This document shows, piece after piece, positions 7,723-14,076 of a DNA stretch of 64,000 nucleotides. The notes below the pieces were generated by a model. It saw nothing but the letters and a program-made list of their open reading frames with translations. It had not been told where the DNA came from and searched no databases. The translations under genes and the position numbers were made by a program. Location: positions 124,001 through 188,000 of the forward strand of contig NC_016587.1 of the NCBI RefSeq assembly GCF_000283655.1, in the 5' to 3' direction. Each line of letters starts with the position of its first letter. Positions within the stretch are counted from its first letter, which is position 1. The stretch comes from Azospirillum lipoferum 4B. GTDB lineage: Bacteria; Pseudomonadota; Alphaproteobacteria; Azospirillales; Azospirillaceae.

Positions 7723-8511
7723 ATGACCAATCTGAAGGGGAAGGCCGCGCTCGTCACTGGGTCTACCAGCGGGATCGGCCTTGGAATCGCACGGCAGCTT
7801 GCAGGCCAGGGTGCCGACCTGATGCTGAACGGCTTCGGCGACACCGGCTACATCGCCGAACTGTGCCAGTCGCTGTCGGCGGAGTTCGGCGTGCGCGTCG
7901 CCCACAATGGCGCCGACATGTCGAAGCCGGAGGAGATCGAGGCGATGGTCGCCGCCACCGAGGCGGCTTATGGCCGGCTGGACGTGCTGGTCAACAATGC
8001 TGGCATCCAGCATGTGGCGCCGGTCGATGCCTTCCCGGTGGAACGCTGGGACGCGGTGATCGCCATCAACCTGTCGGCCGTCTTCCACGGCACCCGTGCG
8101 GCATTGCCGGGCATGAAGGCGCGCGGCTGGGGCCGGGTCATCAACATCGCGTCGGTGCACGGCCTGGTGGCGTCGGTCAACAAGTCGGCCTATGTCGCCG
8201 CCAAGCACGGTGTGATTGGCCTGACCAAGGTGACGGCGCTGGAACTTGCGGAGACCAACATCACCTGCAACGCCATCTGCCCGGGCTGGGTGCTGACGCC
8301 GCTGGTGCAGAAGCAGATCGATGCGCTGGCTGCCTCGCGCGACCTGTCGGTGGAGGAGGCCGGACGTGAGCTGCTCAGTGAGAAGCAGCCGTCGAAATCC
8401 TTCGTCACCCCGGAACAGCTGGGTGAACTGGCGCTGTTCCTGTGCTCGGAAGCTGCCGGCAACATGCGCGGGGCCGCGCTGACCATGGACGGCGGCTGGA
8501 CCGCCCAGTAA
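7723..8511 (+). CDS. bdhA: D-3-hydroxybutyrate dehydrogenase (SDR family)
   Basis: This 262-residue classical short-chain dehydrogenase oxidises 3-hydroxybutyrate to acetoacetate with NAD+. It has the nucleotide motif TGSTSGIG (12-19), NNAG (91-94), and the catalytic triad S144, Y157 and K161. The QKQIDALAASRDLS and LLSEKQPSKSFVTPEQLGELALFLCSE segments are specific to the hydroxybutyrate dehydrogenase subgroup. It ends the operon, giving the chain: import, oxidation, CoA activation. A thiolase gene is not present nearby. Confidence 0.93.
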   Translation: MTNLKGKAALVTGSTSGIGLGIARQLAGQGADLMLNGFGDTGYIAELCQSLSAEFGVRVAHNGADMSKPEEIEAMVAATEAAYGRLDVLVNNAGIQHVAPVDAFPVERWDAVIAINLSAVFHGTRAALPGMKARGWGRVINIASVHGLVASVNKSAYVAAKHGVIGLTKVTALELAETNITCNAICPGWVLTPLVQKQIDALAASRDLSVEEAGRELLSEKQPSKSFVTPEQLGELALFLCSEAAGNMRGAALTMDGGWTAQ

Positions 8512-8579
8512 GGCGGCCCTTCCAATGCTTCGAGGGGGTGGGTCGAGATGCCTGCCCCTTCCTGGAAGCCCGGGCCTTC

Positions 8580-8960
8580 TCAGCTTTCGCTGGTGGCGGG
8601 AATCGTATCGAAGGGGGTGGCGATGAACGGGCGGCCCTGGCCATGGCCGGCACGGGCGTGGCCGCGCTCGGTCGCAGCCTGCCGGAAATAGCCGACCACG
8701 AATACGCGCAGAGCGTTCGCGAGCGATACGCCGGCCTGGGAGGCGCGACGGCCCTGCTGCTCCATGCGATCACGGACATCCCCGCACAGCTCTTCCACCG
8801 TCAGGTCTTCCCGCTGGCAGATCTCATCGAGCCCCTCCCAGTAGGACGGCTCCAGACGGATGGACACATCGCGTCCAGACAATTTCAGCGTGCGAAGGGC
8901 CAGCGAAGCAACACCCGTGGATTGATCAATGCGAGACCTGTTGTTCCCGTCGCTCGACAT
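8580..8960 (-). CDS. Ribbon-helix-helix (RHH_4-type) protein
   Basis: The 126-residue protein has the RHH_4 layout: LRTLKLSGRDVSIRLEPSYWEGLDEICQREDLTVEELC, i.e. one beta strand (SIRLEP) and helices, then ANALRVFVVGYFR. A low-complexity polar tail follows (HARAGHGQGRP). The family is common in Rhodospirillales, and its DNA targets are mostly unknown. The start was set at MSSDGNN; upstream codons to 9026 have no clear ribosome-binding site. The plus-strand gene at 12350 encodes a shorter relative. It lies convergent to bdhA. Confidence 0.7.
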   Translation of the reverse strand: MSSDGNNRSRIDQSTGVASLALRTLKLSGRDVSIRLEPSYWEGLDEICQREDLTVEELCGDVRDRMEQQGRRASQAGVSLANALRVFVVGYFRQAATERGHARAGHGQGRPFIATPFDTIPATSES

Positions 8961-9067
8961 GCTCTTAAATCCTCGTCCTGCCCGTGCGATTGCCCCCAAC
9001 GCGCGCCCACTATAACGCGACCACAACCGGCTTTGGGAACAAAACTTTCGGCAGGTAAGGATTCTCC

Positions 9068-9778
9068 CTAGGGAGTCCGTTCGGGATCTCCGGCCATATC
9101 CTTTAGTAGAGCCAGATCATTGATGACAATAAAACCTTTGGCATATGTCACTGCGCCAGTCCTGCGCAGGGCGCCGAGACACTTGTTCACCATTTCGCGG
9201 GTTACACCCAGCATGTTGGCGAGTGCTTCCTGCGACAGCGGCAAGGTCAGGCGCAGGCCGGCCGCAGTCGGCTGTCCGTAGCTGTCCGACAGCAGCAGCA
9301 ACCTGCGGGCGAGACGGCGCGGGACATCGTGGAAGACGGCATCCTCGATGTTCTCGGACACCCAGCGCAGCCGGTCGCACAGGACCACCATCATGCTGGT
9401 GCACAGGCGCGGGTGGCGTTCCAGGAACGGGATGAAGTCGGCGCGGTCGATGCGGTAAAGTTCGACCGGGCGCAAGGCGACGGCGGCGGCCGTGCGTTCG
9501 CGGCCGTCGATCAGGCCGATTTCTCCCAGGACGTCGCCGGCCTCCAGGATGTTCAGCAGCATGGTCTTGCCATCCGCCGAGGAGGTCCGGATGGCGATCT
9601 GGCCTTTCAGCACGGCGAACAGGCTGTCGCCGGGATCGCCCTTGTCGAAGATGATCTGGTCGGCATCGAAGCGGACGATACGGCCCAGCCCCAGCATTTC
9701 CGCCATTTGCCCGGCGTCGAGCTCTCCAAGCAGGCGGTTGCGCCTCAGCACCGCCGCCACATCCATGGGCGCGTTCAT
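9068..9778 (-). CDS. Crp/Fnr-family transcriptional regulator
   Basis: A cyclic-nucleotide-binding-type sensor domain covers residues 10-130 (GDPGDSLFAVLKGQIAIR, GEIGLIDGRERTAAAVA). A long dimerisation helix follows, then a C-terminal winged helix with recognition helix LSQEALANMLGVTREMVNKCL. There are no N-terminal Fnr cysteines, so it is not an oxygen-sensing Fnr. The family members closest in appearance bind cAMP or an unknown nucleotide. The ATG at 9778 follows GGACGG; an upstream ATG at 9802 lacks a ribosome-binding site. It is last in a minus-strand run behind tfuA, 77 bp downstream. A CRP-like box lies upstream of the run's first gene. Confidence 0.88.
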   Translation of the reverse strand: MNAPMDVAAVLRRNRLLGELDAGQMAEMLGLGRIVRFDADQIIFDKGDPGDSLFAVLKGQIAIRTSSADGKTMLLNILEAGDVLGEIGLIDGRERTAAAVALRPVELYRIDRADFIPFLERHPRLCTSMMVVLCDRLRWVSENIEDAVFHDVPRRLARRLLLLSDSYGQPTAAGLRLTLPLSQEALANMLGVTREMVNKCLGALRRTGAVTYAKGFIVINDLALLKDMAGDPERTP

Positions 9779-9855
9779 CCATCCGTCCCGGCACCGTTTC
9801 ATGCCTGGGCGACGACAACCGCCACCCCGACGCGATCAGTCTACCGAAAACGCAC

Positions 9856-10608
9856 TTACATCGCGAGGGGGGCAGCGTCGCGCAGGGCACGTTCCCACAG
9901 GACGGTCCGTTCGAAATGGAAACGGACTTCCTGCATCGCATCATCGCCGGTCGGACGGCCCAGGCGCCGCGCCATGCTGCGCAGCATTGCCTTGGCATCG
10001 TCTCGCTTCTGGTCGAAGCGGCCCTGGGGCAGCCAGCTGCGGAAAGCCGCCAGCTCTTCCGCCGGCAGGCCGATGTCGCCACCCAGCCGCAGCATCCGGC
10101 CATAGCCGCGCTCGCGGTAGGGCAGTTCCTTGGCGATGGATTCCAGGCGCAAGGCCGTGCCCGCGGCCAGGACCCGGTCGGTCACCGCGTCGGACAGGGT
10201 GCGGCGGATGTTGACCATCGCCTCCGACAGGGCGGTGTAGCCCAGCTCGGCCGGGCCGTGGATCACCGCAACCTCGTCGTCGTCCTCCAGCCGGCCGTCG
10301 CGGAACGCCTCGAAGATGGCGCCGACGCCGATCATGCCGAAGGGATGCAGCTCCGCCGCGCGCAGCGCTCCCATGCTGGAGGCACCGAACACAGGGATGC
10401 CGGCATGGATAGCGTAGAGGATTTCCTTGTGCCAGACCGACGGCACGCTTTCGAAGAAGCCGTCGACGATGCCGATGGCTGCCGGCTTCTCCGCACACAG
10501 CCGCAACACGTCGCCTTGGGCGACCGGTGGCAGATAGGTAGCGTCCAGCTCCAGCACCGCATCCTCGCGCGGCAGGGTGGGGCCGAGGAAGACATAGACG
10601 CCGCTCAT
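9856..10608 (-). CDS. tfuA: TfuA-like protein (YcaO partner)
   Basis: The 250-residue protein has the TfuA core: VYVFLGPTLP at the N-terminus, AIGIVDGFFESVPSVWHKEILYA, and GASSMGALRAAELHPFGMIGVG. It overlaps the ycaO start-stop junction by four bases. TfuA proteins were first seen in trifolitoxin production and later shown to assist YcaO enzymes in thioamide formation, for example on methyl-coenzyme M reductase, probably by supplying sulfur. Here it should act on the same substrate as the YcaO. The C-terminal 60 residues are helical and less conserved. The overlap indicates coupled translation. Confidence 0.85.
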   Translation of the reverse strand: MSGVYVFLGPTLPREDAVLELDATYLPPVAQGDVLRLCAEKPAAIGIVDGFFESVPSVWHKEILYAIHAGIPVFGASSMGALRAAELHPFGMIGVGAIFEAFRDGRLEDDDEVAVIHGPAELGYTALSEAMVNIRRTLSDAVTDRVLAAGTALRLESIAKELPYRERGYGRMLRLGGDIGLPAEELAAFRSWLPQGRFDQKRDDAKAMLRSMARRLGRPTGDDAMQEVRFHFERTVLWERALRDAAPLAM

Positions 10609-11876
10609 GCCGCCTTCTCCATGGCTTGGGTGCCGAGTACACGCAGGCCGCGTTCGCCCAGCAGGTAATCGGGGGATTCGTCGGCACCCTCCAACCCAGG
10701 CACGACGACGCGGACGACGGGGATGCCGAATTCAGGCTTGGTCAGGTCGACCGCCACCGCCTCTTCGATGCCGACGGCGCGCAGCCGGTCGAGCTGGTGG
10801 GCGAGATCGGCCTCGATCGTGGGGGCGGTGCTGGTCGGGCAGTGACGGAAGGAGCGCCGGCCGGCGCCATCGGCGATCATCGCCTTCCAGCGGGCATGGT
10901 TGGCCGGGTCGAGGTGCCGTTCATATTCGGCGCGGGGCATGTCGTCGCGGGCGCCGGCAATGAAGGTCAGGCGGCTCTGCGCCGCTTCCGTCAGGGCGCG
11001 GGACAGGGCGATCTCGCGCGCCACATGGCAGCCCATGCCGGTGGCCGGGCGGATGGAGTGCTGGGGCAGATCCTCGCGCTCGACAATGCGGCAGAGGAAG
11101 GCGGGCAGGCCGATGTCGCTGGTGGTCTCCCACACGCCGACGGCGACGCCGGCGGCATCGAACCGGTCGATCAGCGAGCGGCAGACCGGATCGTCGATGC
11201 TGTCCAGGTCGATGCGGGTTGCCCCCTGGGTGGCGGGGTCCTGCAGGCGCCACAGGGTGGTTGCGTCGCGCTCCACCAGTTCGGTGACGGCGTGGCTGAT
11301 CGCCTCCACCTTGTGGTTGCCCGACGCCAGCCCGTTGGAGCCGGCAAGGAAGGCGCCGTGGCCGGGGGCCATCGGCACGGTGAAATTCAGGTGGACCATC
11401 TCGAACGGAACCCATTTCGGGCCGCCGTTCAGCAGATCCTGGCCCTCGATCCACAGGATGGGGCTGTTGGGATTGAAGCAGCCGGTCGACAGCCGGGGCA
11501 GGCGGCTGACGTCCACCACCGGGTGGGTCCAGCGCAGCTCCTCGAAGCTGGCGAACTTCAGCGGCAGGGTGATCCGTTCGGCGTGATAGCTTTCGATCGA
11601 TTCCATGACCCCCGACGCCTTGGCGGCGGCGAGCGTCACCCCCTTGCCCTGCGACACCGAGATGGAACGCGAGTTCGGCCGCGTCACCATCACCACCGGA
11701 ATGCCGACGGCATCCAGCCCGGTGACGTTGGCGACCCGGGTGATCCCCATTATCGGCAGGAACGGGGTGACCCGAGCCAGGGTCTGTTCGGGGGCCATGA
11801 CCCGGTGGGTGCCGACCGTGTGGGCCTTCACCGCATCCGAAACGGAGGCTTTGACATCGAGCAGATCGAAGGGCAT
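10605..11876 (-). CDS. YcaO-domain ATP-dependent peptide cyclodehydratase/thioamide synthetase
   Basis: The 423-residue protein keeps the YcaO ATP and Mg site: SQGKG (75-79), MESIES (E92, E95), NGLASGN (181-187), and EAISHAVTELVERDA with E191, E199, E202 and D204. YcaO enzymes phosphorylate a peptide backbone amide to form azolines, amidines or, with TfuA, thioamides. The C-terminus does not end in the Pro-rich PxPxP run of many azoline-forming YcaOs. It is preceded by a 65-residue peptide gene on the same strand and is fused by overlap to tfuA. Substrate is unknown; the small peptide is the main candidate. Confidence 0.88.
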   Translation of the reverse strand: MPFDLLDVKASVSDAVKAHTVGTHRVMAPEQTLARVTPFLPIMGITRVANVTGLDAVGIPVVMVTRPNSRSISVSQGKGVTLAAAKASGVMESIESYHAERITLPLKFASFEELRWTHPVVDVSRLPRLSTGCFNPNSPILWIEGQDLLNGGPKWVPFEMVHLNFTVPMAPGHGAFLAGSNGLASGNHKVEAISHAVTELVERDATTLWRLQDPATQGATRIDLDSIDDPVCRSLIDRFDAAGVAVGVWETTSDIGLPAFLCRIVEREDLPQHSIRPATGMGCHVAREIALSRALTEAAQSRLTFIAGARDDMPRAEYERHLDPANHARWKAMIADGAGRRSFRHCPTSTAPTIEADLAHQLDRLRAVGIEEAVAVDLTKPEFGIPVVRVVVPGLEGADESPDYLLGERGLRVLGTQAMEKAA

Positions 11877-11919
11877 CGCGGCTTGTCCGGGGCGGAGGAA
11901 AATCGAGAGGACGCGTCCC

Positions 11920-11993
11920 GTTCCCGGGTCCGTGGCCGATCAGCACCTGAAGCGGTGCTGGTGGCCACGGTCCGAAGAACCGGAACCGGGAAC
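11920..11993 (-). promoter_or_regulatory. Large intercistronic hairpin between peptide gene and ycaO
   Basis: Nested complementary arms are GTTCCCGG/CCGGGAAC (outer), CCGTGGCC/GGCCACGG (middle) and CAGCACC/GGTGCTG (inner), around a short loop. The structure starts five bases after the peptide stop. No T-tract follows on the minus strand, so it is more likely an attenuator or mRNA-stabilising structure than a full terminator. Confidence 0.6.
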
Positions 11994-11997
11994 CCGA

Positions 11998-12195
11998 TCA
12001 GGCGCCCGGGGTGATGCTGTAACGGCCAGCCTCGTGATCGGCGGCATCGAAGGTGCCGCGGTCACCGGAGCGGACGAGATTGCGGACGGTCGACGCCTGG
12101 ACTTCGGCGATCTCGGTCACGCCCTGGGCGGAAACATTGTACAGACGGCCATCGGCGCCACGAACCATCGACGACTGGGACAGATTGAGCGACAT
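11998..12195 (-). CDS. Small peptide, candidate substrate of the YcaO-TfuA pair
   Basis: Sixty-five residues, beginning MSLNLSQSSM and ending GRYSITPGA. The start is fixed by AGGAGA nine bases upstream. It is rich in Ser, Thr, Gly and Ala, contains no Cys, and has a DGRLYN turn and several Gly pairs with small residues. I recognise no domain. It is the first gene of the ycaO-tfuA-crp run, separated from ycaO by a hairpin, as precursor peptides often are. That position makes it a precursor candidate, but an unrelated small conserved protein is equally possible on sequence alone. Confidence 0.6.
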   Translation of the reverse strand: MSLNLSQSSMVRGADGRLYNVSAQGVTEIAEVQASTVRNLVRSGDRGTFDAADHEAGRYSITPGA

Positions 12196-12231
12196 CGTAT
12201 GTCTCCTTGGCATAAGTGATGCACTCATTTC

Positions 12232-12243
12232 TTCGAATTCGAA
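12232..12243. promoter_or_regulatory. Perfect 12-bp palindrome upstream of the peptide gene
   Basis: TTCGAATTCGAA is a complete palindrome, 37 bp before the peptide start and adjacent to the CRP-like box. It is AT-richer than its surroundings. It could overlap the promoter or be a second operator; no binding protein is suggested by the sequence. Confidence 0.35.
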
Positions 12244-12254
12244 CTAACTTGCGC

Positions 12255-12270
12255 TGTGAAGTTTTTCACT
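12255..12270. promoter_or_regulatory. CRP-like operator in the divergent promoter region
   Basis: TGTGAAGTTTTTCACT fits TGTGA-N6-TCACA except for the last base. Its centre lies about 67 bp before the peptide start codon, between the minus-strand operon and the plus-strand RHH gene. The operon itself ends with a Crp/Fnr gene, so autoregulation is a reasonable inference. Confidence 0.5.
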
Positions 12271-12349
12271 TTGCGAACACCGCCCTTCGGATAACACAAC
12301 ACTTCAAGCTAGGTTTTCGGCCGTGGCTGCAGTTAGGGGGACCTCTGGG

Positions 12350-12637
12350 ATGCTGAACTCTGCCAACAAACAACGTGATTACCGGGCGGGCCACTTATCC
12401 AGCTTGATGGCTTGGCCTGCAATGTCGGTTCGCGTTGTATTGGTTGAAGACGGAGAGAGGCGTGTGCGTCTTGAAAATGCCGTGTGGGACGGGCTGGATG
12501 CCATCGCGCAAGCTGAAGGATTGCTAACTAAGCAATTGTGCGCGAAATTGGATGCACGACGCTCAAAGAGCGTGGACTTGAGTAGTGAAATCCGAAGCTT
12601 TGTTCTGGACTATTTTCGTGGAAACGACGCAATTTGA
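12350..12637 (+). CDS. Small ribbon-helix-helix (RHH_4-type) protein
   Basis: Ninety-five residues. The core RVRLENAVWDGLDAIAQAE followed by SSEIRSFVLDYFRG parallels the RHH_4 protein at 8580-8960 (SIRLEPSYWEGLDEIC and NALRVFVVGYFR). The ATG at 12350 follows AGGGGG; another in-frame ATG at 12422 would give just the domain. Base composition is lower in GC than its neighbours, as is the following 60 bp. It is divergent from the peptide-ycaO-tfuA operon and could be a local regulator. Confidence 0.6.
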   Translation: MLNSANKQRDYRAGHLSSLMAWPAMSVRVVLVEDGERRVRLENAVWDGLDAIAQAEGLLTKQLCAKLDARRSKSVDLSSEIRSFVLDYFRGNDAI

Positions 12638-12676
12638 GTCATTTCTGTTTTCATAATACCATTTTAAATAGACACT

Positions 12677-13230
12677 TCATCCAATTGTAATTCGTTGATG
12701 GTCTGCATGTGTGGTGCGGATGGGCCAACTGCTGAATGTCTTCAGAAAATTCTCAGCGCGTGATGCCAACGACGTTTGAGAAGTGCTGTTAGCGATTTCC
12801 AGTCCATCGTTAGCAGCCTGCGAAGCTGCATCCATCTCGCCGGTGGTGGCAAGTGCCTCGGCATACCAAATCAGAACCTGGGGAACACGCCCCAGTGGGT
12901 GAAGTCGGCCATTTCCTCCACCTTGCTGCTGAAATAGTGCAAAGCTGTTTTCGAACATGGCGAATCCTGACTTGTGGTTCCCCGTCAGGACCGACGCATA
13001 TCCGATACCCCCCATGACTAAGGGAAGCAGCAGTGGGGCATGTATGGCGTGACCGACCGATAATGCCGCTTCCAGTGCGGGAATGCTGGCTTTCAACTGC
13101 CCGCAGATGATGTGCGTCCAACCCAGATGCGTCAGAGCGAACAGCCGTGAGAAAAGATGGTTGCTCTCCTCCGCGATCTCTACCGACCGGCGGCCGGTTT
13201 TGATGGCTTCATCGACTTGGCCCAATTCCG
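12677..13230 (-). pseudogene. C-terminal fragment of the cyclase/ATPase/TPR protein, cut off by an IS
   Basis: The frame reads AELGQVDEAIKTGRRSVEIAEES onward and contains several TPR-like helical pairs (ALTHLGWTHIICGQLKASIPALEAAL, LIWYAEALATTGEMDAASQAANDGLEIA). It has no start codon of its own other than a weak TTG. If the IS at 13235-14076 and one CTAG copy are removed, this frame joins the upstream fragment exactly, giving about 1026 residues. It is probably untranslated now. Confidence 0.85.
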
Positions 13231-13234
13231 CTAG

Positions 13235-14076
13235 GGCGTGTCGTCAGTTGAGCCAGATGACAGCCGACACGAGGTAAACAGCCGCCAAGAAAGTGCTGGC
13301 AAGCTTGTCGTATCGAGTTGCAATGGCTCGGAAGCCCTTCAGCTTGTTGAAGAATCGCTCGACGAGATTACGTTCGCGGTACAAGGCGAAATCGGTATCG
13401 CGGGCGATCAGCCGATTAGCCTTGGACGGGATGACGGGGACGATGTCGCGCTCCTTCAATGCGTCGATCAGGGCGTCGCCATCATAGGCCTTGTCGGCGA
13501 TGAGGGCCTGCGGCTCGACCGCGTCGAGCAGAGGGGCGGCTTGGCTGAAGTCAGAGGCCTGACCGGGGGTCAGGGAGATCGCCACCGGGTTGCCCAAGGC
13601 GTCCACGATGGCATGGATCTTCGTCGTCAGCCCCCCTCGTGATCGGCCGATGGCTTGGCAGGCGCCCCCTTTTTTCGCGCCCCGGCGCTGTGCTGGTGGG
13701 CGCGGACGATGGTCGCGTCGAGCATCATGTACTCGTTGTCGCTGTCCTCGGCCAGGGCTTTGAAAAGGCGCTCGAACACCCCGCTCTCGCACCAGCGGCG
13801 GTAGCGGCGGTGGGTGTTCTTCCAATCCCCGAACCGGGTGGGCAGGTCGCGCCAGGGAATGCCAGCCCGGTAACGGTACAGCACCGCCTCGACGAACAGG
13901 CGGTTGTCCTTCGCCGTCCCCCCGACATGGCCTACCCGCCCCGGCAGAAAATCCTGGACCCGCTCCCACTGATCGTCGCGCAAAGCATAGCGTCGCATTC
14001 GTCGGCCCTCCCGTCAGCCGACCCTCTATGAATCACGCATTCCTACCGCTGGGAATCCCATAACTGACGACACGCC
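13235..14076 (-). mobile_element. IS5-family (IS427-like) insertion sequence, 842 bp
   Basis: The element has 15-bp identical terminal inverted repeats GGCGTGTCGTCAGTT, and a transposase read in two overlapping frames. It is flanked on both sides by CTAG, the likely target duplication (13231-13234 and 14077-14080). It lies within a coding sequence and looks complete, so it may still be mobile. The size, frame arrangement and DDE-type C-terminus place it in the IS427 group of IS5. Confidence 0.88.
13244..13998 (-). CDS. IS5/IS427-type transposase made by programmed -1 frameshift
   Basis: Frame one starts at 13998 (MRRYALRDDQWERVQDFLPG) and contains the helix-turn-helix region and the first acidic DDE residue (MMLDATIVRAH). 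It ends at 13627. Frame two carries GGLTTKIHAIVDALGNP, IADKAYDGDALIDAL (second D) and NLVERFFNKLKGFRAIATRYDK (E), and stops inside the left inverted repeat. The overlap holds A_AAA_AAG followed by G-tract, a classic slippery site; a -1 shift there joins the frames. The product would be about 250 residues. Both halves look intact. Confidence 0.87.
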
